NCBI RefSeq assembly: GCF_000174775.1
Contig: NZ_ACLR01000182.1
Span: forward strand, 88,718 to 152,717
From: Porphyromonas uenonis 60-3
Lineage (GTDB): Bacteria; Bacteroidota; Bacteroidia; Bacteroidales; Porphyromonadaceae
Length of the DNA: 64,000 nucleotides
Direction of reading: 5' to 3'
Below the pieces are notes generated by a model that was not told the DNA's origin, searched no databases, and saw only the letters and a program-made list of their open reading frames with translations. The translations under genes and the position numbers were made by a program. Positions 34,146 to 41,224 of this stretch are shown here, piece after piece (the first letter of the stretch is position 1; each line of letters begins with the position of its first letter).

Positions 34146-35281
34146 CTTCCCCCAGAGGCATGCAGTGCCTCGGCACCCGCTTCAAGACGCTGGAGATGGC
34201 AGACGAGGAGTTTGCCTTCATCGTCTCGTAGGTGCATACCATTGCCCAAACAGTACTTCCAGCTTTTACAATCGGCACAGGGTCCTGTCTTAGCCCACGA
34301 GCGATCACGATAACTCTCGAAGCGCTCCTCCCACACCTGCCACAGATCGTCGTGATGTATGTTGCCCTGCTTGTGGTCAAAGCGAATACTCGGGCAGGCA
34401 CTGATAGAGCCGTCGCACAGGATAGAGGCGATGTTTACGCCAGCACGGCATTGATAAAACTGTTTGCGCGTGCGCCCCTCGAAGGCTCCCAAGTAGCCCT
34501 CACACCCATACTGCGCCTCGATCTCTCCAGCCTCATTCGTCTCGATGATAAACTGCATCATCTGGTAGTACTGACTGTCGGAGAGCTGGAGCTGCTTATT
34601 CTCCGCAGCGCGTCCCACAGGGAAGATAGAGAAGAGTCTCCACCGCTTCACACCCGCATCAATCAGTTGCTGGCGAAAGGCGGGGAGCGAGTCAAAGTTC
34701 ATCGGATTGACACAAGTCACCACGTCCCAGACCAAGTCCTCAGCCTGCGTGAGTAGTTGGATAGCTCGCCAAGCTCGTTCGTAGCTAAGTGGATGCCCTC
34801 GCAAAGCGTTGTGCGCCTCGGCAAAGCCATCTAGGCTCACCGTCGCTGTGTGTAGTCCAGCACGGCGCAAACTCTCTAGACGCTTCTCGTCAAGGAGCAT
34901 CCCATTGGTCACGATGCCCCACGGGTAGCCACGACGGTAGAGGGCTAGCCCCGCCTCCTCAATGTCTTGCCGCACGAGCGCCTCGCCACCCGTGAAGATG
35001 ACCAGTAGCTTGTTCGGATCGACGTGAGGCGTCAGCCCGTCAATAATATGGATAAAGTCAGCGACCGACAGCTCATCGACCCCGCTCTCCACACGGCAGT
35101 CGCTGCCGCAGTGCCCGCAGTGCAGATTGCAGCGCAGCGTACACTCCCAGAAGAGTGTCGTCATCGGGTGCCGACGCACATTGTCCGCCTGCAGGACACG
35201 ATGCAGGTCAAGAGCTATCCGCTGCTTGAATGCTGGACGCAAGAGCGTCTGCCCGACGGACTTATGCTTGCTCAGTTTCAT
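34142..35281 (-). CDS. Radical SAM/SPASM enzyme of the rSAM-lipoprotein system
   Basis: 379 residues. Radical SAM core motif CNLHCGHC (Cys51, Cys55, Cys58) inside LFWECTLRCNLHCGHCGSDC, FTGGEALVR near residue 95 and VSLDGFAEAHNALRG near 148. The C-terminal SPASM domain has auxiliary Fe-S cysteines: YGCEGYLG, FYQCRAGVNIASILCDGSISACPSIR near 275-300 and GPCADCKSWKYC near 335. SPASM enzymes usually modify peptides. The gene is 23 bp after a short lipoprotein gene and two longer ones, all sharing a YGTPT motif; this is the arrangement of the rSAM/lipoprotein families that I recall as TIGR04133/TIGR04134. The lipoproteins are the likely substrates (inference). The chemistry is unknown. Confidence 0.85.
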   Translation of the reverse strand: MKLSKHKSVGQTLLRPAFKQRIALDLHRVLQADNVRRHPMTTLFWECTLRCNLHCGHCGSDCRVESGVDELSVADFIHIIDGLTPHVDPNKLLVIFTGGEALVRQDIEEAGLALYRRGYPWGIVTNGMLLDEKRLESLRRAGLHTATVSLDGFAEAHNALRGHPLSYERAWRAIQLLTQAEDLVWDVVTCVNPMNFDSLPAFRQQLIDAGVKRWRLFSIFPVGRAAENKQLQLSDSQYYQMMQFIIETNEAGEIEAQYGCEGYLGAFEGRTRKQFYQCRAGVNIASILCDGSISACPSIRFDHKQGNIHHDDLWQVWEERFESYRDRSWAKTGPCADCKSWKYCLGNGMHLRDDEGKLLVCHLQRLEAGAEALHASGGR

Positions 35282-35304
35282 CAGATGAGACCACGATCTC
35301 TAGT

Positions 35305-35562
35305 TCACTCTGGCTTCTCCGGCTCTACGATCTGCTTCGGCTCAAACATCGTCGTAGGCGTGCCATACATCACCATGCCCATACCGTCTGGTCTAGGTTT
35401 AGGCTTGGCGAGCGTCGTCGTGTCGGGTTGCTCCGACTTGCCACCCTCGCTTGTCCTCTGCGTAGTGCGTGTCTTACAGCTGGAGAAACCCAAGCAACCG
35501 ATCAGCGCAAGCAATGTGCCAGCAATTAGATTAGAAATGATATTTGAGAGTTTTCTCTTCAT
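35305..35562 (-). CDS. Short radical-SAM-associated lipoprotein
   Basis: 85 residues. Signal MKRKLSNIISNLIAGTLLALIG with lipobox GFSSC (Cys29). The mature part is only about 56 residues: a polar linker (TTQRTSEGGKSEQPDTTTLA), then GMVMYGTPTTMFEPKQIVEP and a PEKPE end. It shares YGTPT and its distance from the Cys with the two longer lipoproteins but lacks their beta domain, so it may be a minimal substrate or a truncated one. It directly precedes the radical SAM gene. Confidence 0.8.
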   Translation of the reverse strand: MKRKLSNIISNLIAGTLLALIGCLGFSSCKTRTTQRTSEGGKSEQPDTTTLAKPKPRPDGMGMVMYGTPTTMFEPKQIVEPEKPE

Positions 35563-35605
35563 ACACTATATATAAATAGGAGTGAGGATAGAGACGTTAC
35601 AGAGG

Positions 35606-36055
35606 TTACTTGCGCTCCACTTGGATCTCTATGTCCTTTTTTACCTTGCCGTTGTTCCAGTTTCCAGAGCCTTTGCTGACGAAGTCGCTCTCCTTGATAT
35701 CTACGATCACTTGCTTGTCTGCGACGACGCCATTCTTCTCGCCATCGATGTCCTTCACCTCTAGGGCTACCCCATGATCCCCGCGGAATCCCGTGTAGCT
35801 ACCCTCTAGCTCCACATTGCCCTGAGCATCGGTGAGCTTCTTTTTGTCTCCACGACCATTGGGTAGGTTTACCTGAAGACCCTCGACAGGCTTAGCGTCT
35901 TGGTCGGTGACGCGCACCTTGAACTCGTAATCGACTGTAGGCGTGCCATACTCAGCCATTCCGATGCTATCGCAACTAGCGAATCCCAGCCAGCCGAGTA
36001 GGAGGGAGGCTCCAGCGGATAGGAGCGAGCGTACGGATAGATAAACTCTTTTCAT
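35606..36055 (-). CDS. Radical-SAM-associated lipoprotein with beta-sandwich domain (copy 2)
   Basis: 149 residues. Signal to lipobox LGFASC (Cys28), then SIGMAEYGTPTVDYEFKVRV and a carboxypeptidase-regulatory-like/Ig fold domain (DAKPVEGLQVNLP, LTDAQGNVELEGSYTGF, VVADKQVIVDIKESDF). It is nearly identical in the C-terminal half to the next upstream gene (36126-36584), a recent tandem duplication that includes the promoter. Cell-surface or periplasmic location is inferred from the signal. Confidence 0.85.
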   Translation of the reverse strand: MKRVYLSVRSLLSAGASLLLGWLGFASCDSIGMAEYGTPTVDYEFKVRVTDQDAKPVEGLQVNLPNGRGDKKKLTDAQGNVELEGSYTGFRGDHGVALEVKDIDGEKNGVVADKQVIVDIKESDFVSKGSGNWNNGKVKKDIEIQVERK

Positions 36056-36079
36056 AGTGTGGTCGCTTTGATACTACGA

Positions 36080-36111
36080 CAAATGTAATACAATTGCGGA
36101 AGACGCGCAAT
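36080..36111 (-). promoter_or_regulatory. Promoter of lipoprotein copy 2
   Basis: On the reverse strand ATTG (36108-36111), 20 bp, TACATTTG (36080-36087), 25 bp before the ATG at 36055. A TACATTTG element stands at a similar distance from copy 1. Confidence 0.6.
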
Positions 36112-36125
36112 AAACTTAGACTAGA

Positions 36126-36584
36126 TTACTTGCGCTCCACTTGGATCTCTATAGCCTTCTTTACCTTGCCGTTGTTCCACTTCTTAGAGCCTTTGCTGAC
36201 GAAGTCGCTCTCCTTGACCTCTACGGTCACCTGCTTGTCTGCAACGACGCCATTCTTCTCGCCATCAATGTCCTTCACCTCTAGGACCACCTGATGATCT
36301 CTGTGAAAGCCCGTGTAGCTCCCGTCTATCTCCGCATTGCCCTGAGCATCGGTGAGCTCCTTTTCGTCTCCATAGCTACTGGGTAGGTCTACCTGAAGAC
36401 CCTCGACAGGCTTAGCGTCTTGGTCGGTGACGCGCACCTTAAACTCGTAATCGACTGTGGGCGTGCCATACTCGGCCATCCCGGCATCAGGAGTTTTCGA
36501 GCAACCAGAGAAGCCTAGCCAACCAAGTAGGAGAGCGGCTCCAGCGGATAGGAGCGAGCGTACGGATAGATAAACTCTTTTCAT
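36126..36584 (-). CDS. Radical-SAM-associated lipoprotein with beta-sandwich domain (copy 1)
   Basis: The start at 36584 (MKRVYLSVRSLLSAGAALLLG) gives the same signal as copy 2; the open frame extends further but through the promoter. 152 residues: lipobox LGFSGC (Cys28), SKTPDAGMAEYGTPTVDYEF, then the same beta domain (LTDAQGNAEIDGSYTGF, VVADKQVTVEVKESDF, IEIQVERK end). First gene of the lipoprotein-rSAM-queG-BASS operon. The block from YGTPTVDYEFKVRVTDQDAK to the end is conserved between the copies, while the linker before it and an internal loop vary. Confidence 0.85.
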   Translation of the reverse strand: MKRVYLSVRSLLSAGAALLLGWLGFSGCSKTPDAGMAEYGTPTVDYEFKVRVTDQDAKPVEGLQVDLPSSYGDEKELTDAQGNAEIDGSYTGFHRDHQVVLEVKDIDGEKNGVVADKQVTVEVKESDFVSKGSKKWNNGKVKKAIEIQVERK

Positions 36585-36610
36585 ACTGTGAGGCATTATT
36601 GATACATTGG

Positions 36611-36618
36611 CAAATGTA
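36611..36618 (-). promoter_or_regulatory. -7 element for lipoprotein copy 1 (rSAM operon)
   Basis: The reverse strand reads TACATTTG 27 bp before the ATG at 36584. The upstream -33 region is only a weak match (GTTG with a 22-bp spacer). Confidence 0.55.
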
Positions 36619-36660
36619 GCACAAAAAAAGGAATCTGCCACAACTTCACTCGCCCCCAAA

Positions 36661-36850
36661 AGCGATCTCCACGGAGATAATCAGAAATCTCCACGGAGCA
36701 AACGAAAATTCTCCACGGAACCGGGAAATAAAAGTTCGGAAGAATGAAATGAAAGTTCGGAAGAAAGAAATCAAAGTTCCGAAGAATTTTTCGTTTGCTC
36801 CGTGGCAAATAAAAAAAAGCTCCGAGGAAATTCTCCATTTCCTCGAAGCT
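36661..36850 (+). repeat. MITE-like element core (copy 4)
   Basis: Core nearly identical to copy 1 (GAGCAAACGAAAATTCTCCA, three 21-bp units, CTCCGTGG) but without the CTGACGCAT ends or the long head. It lies between the divergent rSAM and corrin operons. The rest of 36851-37001 is AT-rich and shows no gene. Confidence 0.8.
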
Positions 36851-37001
36851 GTGATTCTAGACAGGTGTGGTGTTTGGATTAAAACACTAGATATTCGTTT
36901 GAGTATAAAAGGCTTAGCGCGTCATGTTAGGAGATCTGGATTACGCTTCGCCAGCCTTTGCTTATTTTTCCTTAGTTTGTGATTCTCTTTGCGAATAGTG
37001 G

Positions 37002-37009
37002 TATCTTTG
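37002..37009 (+). promoter_or_regulatory. -7 element of the corrin operon
   Basis: TATCTTTG, exact TAnnTTTG, about 110 bp before the first gene at 37119. A TTTG lies 22 bp upstream (36976-36979), slightly more than the usual spacing. Confidence 0.55.
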
Positions 37010-37018
37010 CGGTCAAGA

Positions 37019-37081
37019 GGAGGTCGCTACGAGAGGAGAGGCGCTGATGTCTCGCACTCTTTGCCCCATCTGAGCGACCTC
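37019..37081 (+). promoter_or_regulatory. Inverted repeat in the corrin operon leader
   Basis: GAGGTCGCT (37019-37027) and AGCGACCTC (37073-37081) are perfect 9-bp complements spanning 45 nt of the 5' leader. It could form the closing stem of a structured leader. No cobalamin riboswitch box was found, so regulation is uncertain. Confidence 0.4.
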
Positions 37082-37118
37082 TCATGAAACATGATAATCC
37101 TATAACCAAATCACGGCT

Positions 37119-38594
37119 ATGCGCTGGCTTCACAAAGTACTTGGCACCGTCTGTGCCCCGCTCTTCCTCTTATGGTTGATCTCGGGAGGAGTGATGATCT
37201 TTTGTTCCTTTCCCCGTCTCGGGGACAAGGACTTACCGCTACAGGACACCCTCGCGGCCTCGGCGGCTCTACCGTCGGAAGCTACGCTACAGGCGAAGCT
37301 ACAGCCTGGCGAAGAGCTGACGGCACTTGCGCTCACCACGCATTGTGGCGAGCCAGTGTGGCGTGTGGAGACGAGCGAGGGGGGGTATCTGTGGCATGCG
37401 GACTCGCTCCTTACGACGGCTACGGCTTCGGTGCCAGAGGCTTGGTATGAGCAGTATGCGTCGCGCTTTAGCTCTGCGCCTATCGTGGCGGTTGATACGA
37501 TACGACACATAGACACGTGGACGCCTTACCCGAGGGTCAAGAAGGATCTGCCCCTTTACCGATACCGCTTTGACGATCCTGAGGGAACTTACCTTTATCT
37601 CTCTAGTCAAACGGGTGATGCGGTACAGTTCTGCACTCGTTCGGAGCGTATTGGGGCATCGTGTGGTACGATTCCCCACATGTTTTACTACTGGTGGCTA
37701 CGGCAAAACCGCACCGTCTGGCTTTGGGTCATCTCAATCTTCGCTTCGCTGGCTGTCATTGCTGCTTTTACGGGGCTTTACCTTGGGATACGTCTTTACC
37801 TCCGTATGTGGAGACGAACGAAGCGTTTGCGCAGTCCCTACAAGCGCCAGAAGACTTTGCACTGGCACCTCGTCGGTGGTGTGATCTTTGGTCTGTCGCT
37901 AACGCTTTTCGCCCTCAGCGGGGTGATGTCGCTCTACGATCTACCATCGTGGATCGTGCCTCAGCATGAGACTGAGACGAAGCGCAAGGAGGCGCAGCAG
38001 GTGGAGGCTCCACAGCTGGGTCGCTCGGACATGTATGACTACCGCTTGCTACTTGACCTAGGCGGTGTGCAGCAGATTACTTGGCGGAGCTATGGCGGGC
38101 ACCCTTACTACGAGGTGCAGCGCCACGGACAACTGGAGAGCTGGGATGCGCTGGGTGAGGCTCCACAGCCGTTGCATCTGACAGAGGAGGATATCAAAGC
38201 TAAGCTCACGCCTGTGCTGGGAACTGCCGACATGCAGATCGAGCTAATGGATCACTACGACAACTACTATGCTAGCCTAAATGATAAGTATGAGTTGCCG
38301 ATCTACCGCATCTCGGCACAGGACAAGGAGTCGAGTCGTCTCTACATCAGTCCGACGACTGGAGAGACGCGTTACTACAGTCTCAACGGACGGGTCAAGA
38401 AGTGGCTTTACCCCTTCTGTCACAACCTCCGCATCGGCTTCTTTGCGGAGCATCCGACGCTACGTATCATTTGCATGCTGGTGCTGGTATTGGGTGGTTT
38501 GGTTGTGTCGGTGAGTGGCGTAGTGCTCGGTTTTCGTTACCTTAGCAGAGTCATTCGTCGGGCGAAGTCTCGTCGCAGTAAAAATAAGCGGTGA
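37119..38594 (+). CDS. PepSY-domain membrane protein (iron/cofactor reductase-like)
   Basis: 491 residues. TM helices at about 5-30 (LHKVLGTVCAPLFLLWLISGGVMIF), 205-225, 250-275 and 450-475. Periplasmic PepSY-type segments occur between, such as LYRYRFDDPEGTYLYLSSQTGDAVQF near 150 and LPIYRISAQDKESSRLYISPTTGETRYY near 395. This PepSY-TM type includes reductases coupled to siderophore or haem uptake (XusC, FsrB). Here it leads a corrin-ring operon, 35 bp before the CobJ-CbiC gene, suggesting a redox step for a metal or tetrapyrrole. That is an inference from position. Confidence 0.8.
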   Translation: MRWLHKVLGTVCAPLFLLWLISGGVMIFCSFPRLGDKDLPLQDTLAASAALPSEATLQAKLQPGEELTALALTTHCGEPVWRVETSEGGYLWHADSLLTTATASVPEAWYEQYASRFSSAPIVAVDTIRHIDTWTPYPRVKKDLPLYRYRFDDPEGTYLYLSSQTGDAVQFCTRSERIGASCGTIPHMFYYWWLRQNRTVWLWVISIFASLAVIAAFTGLYLGIRLYLRMWRRTKRLRSPYKRQKTLHWHLVGGVIFGLSLTLFALSGVMSLYDLPSWIVPQHETETKRKEAQQVEAPQLGRSDMYDYRLLLDLGGVQQITWRSYGGHPYYEVQRHGQLESWDALGEAPQPLHLTEEDIKAKLTPVLGTADMQIELMDHYDNYYASLNDKYELPIYRISAQDKESSRLYISPTTGETRYYSLNGRVKKWLYPFCHNLRIGFFAEHPTLRIICMLVLVLGGLVVSVSGVVLGFRYLSRVIRRAKSRRSKNKR

Positions 38595-38629
38595 GTGCAG
38601 TCCGTCCAACAATAACAAATAGAGATACT

Positions 38630-40033
38630 ATGAAGAAGATCTATATCGCCGGCATTGGTCCCGGCAGTCCAGAAGATATAACGCCCGCCGTGCATCAAGC
38701 CCTTAGAGAGGCTGATGTGGTGGTGGGGTATGCTTACTACTTTCAATTTATCCAAGAGTACCTACACGAGGGCGCTGAGTGCATCGACACAGGTATGCGC
38801 CAAGAGCGTGAGCGAGCTAGGCTTGCTATCGAGCGAGCCGAGGCTGGGCAAACGGTTTGTGTCATTAGCTCTGGCGATGCGGGCATCTACGGGATGGCTC
38901 CGCTCCTCTATGAGATGTGCGATGAGCGGGGGAGTGATGTGGAGCTAGAGGTATTGCCTGGGATCTCCGCCTTTCAGAAAGCGGCTGCCCTCCTTGGGGC
39001 ACCCATTGGTCATGATCTCTGCATCATCTCGCTGAGTGATCTGATGACTCCGTGGGCAATCATCGAGCGACGCGCCATCGCGGCTGCGGAGGCTGACTTC
39101 GTCACAGCGCTCTACAACCCCAAGAGCATCAAGCGGTACTGGCAGCTGGAGCGTGTGCGAGAGCTATTCCTCAAGCATCGGTCACCCGACACGCCCGTAG
39201 GACTGGTGCAACAAGCGGGGCGCCCCGACCAACGGGTCTGGACAACGACCCTGCGAGAGCTGGATACGCAAGAGGTGGATATGTTTACCGTCCTCATCAT
39301 CGGCAATAGTCAGAGCTTCCTCTCAAAGGGTAAGATCGTTACGCCACGAGGCTACTATCGTGACAAAGGCAGTGACGAGGAGAAGGTCGGGCAACGCATC
39401 ATGAGCGAGAGCTTTCGCACGATCCTTTCGCTACTCAAGCATCCTGAGAGCTATCCGCTCGACCACCTCTGGGCGATGCTCCACGCGGTCCATACGACGG
39501 CCGACTTTGAGATGGAGGAGCTACTCTATAGCGACCCCAATGCGGTCTCTCGCATTTACCAAGGTTATGTGGATGGCAAGATACGCACCATCGTGACCGA
39601 CGTGACGATGGTCGCCTCGGGCATCCGCAAAGGAGCCTTGGCGCGCTACGGTATCGAGGTCCTCTGCTACCTGCACGACCCGCGTGTCGCTGAGATGGCA
39701 GAGCGACTGGACATAACCCGCACACAAGCTGGCATACGGCTCGCTGTCGAGGAGCACCCCGATGCGCTCTACGCTTTTGGCAACGCACCGACGGCTCTCA
39801 TGGAGCTGGCGCACCTCATTCGCCAGGGCAAGGCTCACCCCGCTGGGATCATCGCAGCACCCGTCGGCTTCGTCCATGTATGCGAGTCAAAGCACATGGT
39901 CAAGCCTTTCCACGACATCCCTAAGCTCATCATTGAGGGGCGCAAAGGGGGCAGCAATCTAGCGGCAACGCTGGTCAACGCAACCCTTAGCTATGGCGAT
40001 GCCGAGACGCTCAAGCCTGGCCGTGACCTATGA
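38630..40033 (+). CDS. cobJ: Precorrin-3B C17-methyltransferase / precorrin-8X methylmutase fusion
   Basis: The ATG at 38630 (MKKIYIAGIGPGSPEDITPA) is chosen; an earlier in-frame GTG would overlap the PepSY gene. 467 residues. Residues 1 to about 245 are a CobJ/CbiH SAM methyltransferase (IAGIGPGSPEDITP, VISSGDAGIYGM, LPGISAFQKAAALLGAP, ALYNPKSIKRYW, FTVLIIGNSQSF). Residues about 260 to the end are a CbiC/CobH mutase (AVHTTADFEMEELLYSDP with the catalytic His near residue 290, FGNAPTALMEL, IAAPVGFVHVCESK). Together they do the ring contraction and the later methyl migration. Overlaps cobL by 4 bp. Confidence 0.95.
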   Translation: MKKIYIAGIGPGSPEDITPAVHQALREADVVVGYAYYFQFIQEYLHEGAECIDTGMRQERERARLAIERAEAGQTVCVISSGDAGIYGMAPLLYEMCDERGSDVELEVLPGISAFQKAAALLGAPIGHDLCIISLSDLMTPWAIIERRAIAAAEADFVTALYNPKSIKRYWQLERVRELFLKHRSPDTPVGLVQQAGRPDQRVWTTTLRELDTQEVDMFTVLIIGNSQSFLSKGKIVTPRGYYRDKGSDEEKVGQRIMSESFRTILSLLKHPESYPLDHLWAMLHAVHTTADFEMEELLYSDPNAVSRIYQGYVDGKIRTIVTDVTMVASGIRKGALARYGIEVLCYLHDPRVAEMAERLDITRTQAGIRLAVEEHPDALYAFGNAPTALMELAHLIRQGKAHPAGIIAAPVGFVHVCESKHMVKPFHDIPKLIIEGRKGGSNLAATLVNATLSYGDAETLKPGRDL

Positions 40034-41223
40034 AAATCATCCTCATAGGGCTCAGTGACGATCGTGAGCAACGGTGGAATCCAGAGCTACTGGAGCGGCT
40101 CACTGGCGAGCGCACTTTCTCAGGAGGGGCTCGGCACCACGATATCGTCCGTGAGATCTTGCCGTCGGAGTATCACTGGATCGATATAACTCCGCCGATA
40201 GACGATGTGATCGAGCAGTACAAAGCGTACGACACGGTCGTTGTCTTCGCCTCGTGCGACCCCATCTTCAACGGTATCGGGCAACGCATCATGCAGCTCC
40301 TCCCCGAGGCGGAGATTGAGCTACACCCTTACTTCCACTCTCTCCAGCTGCTCGCCCATGCGGCTCTGCAACCGTATCAAGATATGCACGTTGTGTCGCT
40401 TACGGGGAGACCGTGGCAAGCCTTTGACGCTGCGCTAATCTCTGGCGAGCGAATGATCGGCATCCTGACCGATCGCAAGGAGCACACTCCTCAGCGTATC
40501 GCCCAGCGCATGCTCGACTACGGCTACGACAATTACCGAGCCATCGTTGGGGAGCATCTAGGCAATAGGGAGCGACAGCAGCTCTACCGTCTCTCTATTG
40601 CGGAAATGGCTGAGCGCACTTTCGCCTATCCCAACAACTTAATCCTCATTCAGACGAAGCCCTTGCCACGTTCCTTTGGTATCCCCGATGCGGACTTCAT
40701 TCCGCTCAACGGACGTGAGCGTATGATCACCAAGCGGGCGATACGTCTTGAGACGCTCTCGCAGCTAGACCTACATCAGGCGCACGTCCTGTGGGACATC
40801 GGTTCCTGCACTGGCTCTGTCTCTATCGAAGCTCGCCTGCAGCAACCAAGCTTACAGGTGGTCGCCTTCGAGATACGTCCCGAGGGCGCTGAGCTTCTCG
40901 ACGCCAATGCGCGTCGTCACCACACGCCAGGCATTACCTTCTGCGGGGGCGACTTCCTTCGTGCCGATCTTGATCCATTGCCTCAGCCTGACGCAGTCTT
41001 CATTGGCGGGCATGGCGGACATTTGCAGGAGATTGTCGAGGAGACGTGGCGTCGTCTCGCCCTAGGTGGGCGGATCGTCTTCAATTCCGTATCGAGCGAG
41101 AGCGAGGAAGCCTTCAGACGAGCCATCGCTACCGTCGGTGGTTCCATAGCCTCCACGACTCGTATGCAGATCGACGACTACAACCCGATAGCTGTCCTAC
41201 AAGCTACCAAAAGCACACACTAG
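40030..41223 (+). CDS. cobL: Precorrin-6Y C5,15-methyltransferase (decarboxylating), CbiE-CbiT
   Basis: 397 residues. The CbiE half occupies about 1-205 (ILPSEYHWIDITPPID, VVVFASCDPIFNGIGQRIMQ, VVSLTGRPWQAFDAAL, GILTDRKEHTPQRIA). The CbiT half follows: HVLWDIGSCTGSVSIEARLQ (SAM motif I near residue 258), VVAFEIRPEGAELLDANA and DAVFIGGHGGHLQEIVEETW. It adds two methyls and decarboxylates the acetate side chain. In the corrin operon between CobJ-CbiC and CbiG-CobM. Confidence 0.93.
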   Translation: MKIILIGLSDDREQRWNPELLERLTGERTFSGGARHHDIVREILPSEYHWIDITPPIDDVIEQYKAYDTVVVFASCDPIFNGIGQRIMQLLPEAEIELHPYFHSLQLLAHAALQPYQDMHVVSLTGRPWQAFDAALISGERMIGILTDRKEHTPQRIAQRMLDYGYDNYRAIVGEHLGNRERQQLYRLSIAEMAERTFAYPNNLILIQTKPLPRSFGIPDADFIPLNGRERMITKRAIRLETLSQLDLHQAHVLWDIGSCTGSVSIEARLQQPSLQVVAFEIRPEGAELLDANARRHHTPGITFCGGDFLRADLDPLPQPDAVFIGGHGGHLQEIVEETWRRLALGGRIVFNSVSSESEEAFRRAIATVGGSIASTTRMQIDDYNPIAVLQATKSTH

Positions 41224-41224
41224 T

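Noticed and set aside
36851..37118. Cobalamin riboswitch before the corrin operon
   Set aside because: No B12 box or the expected multi-stem layout was recognised; only a single 9-bp stem. Kept as a weak regulatory feature instead.
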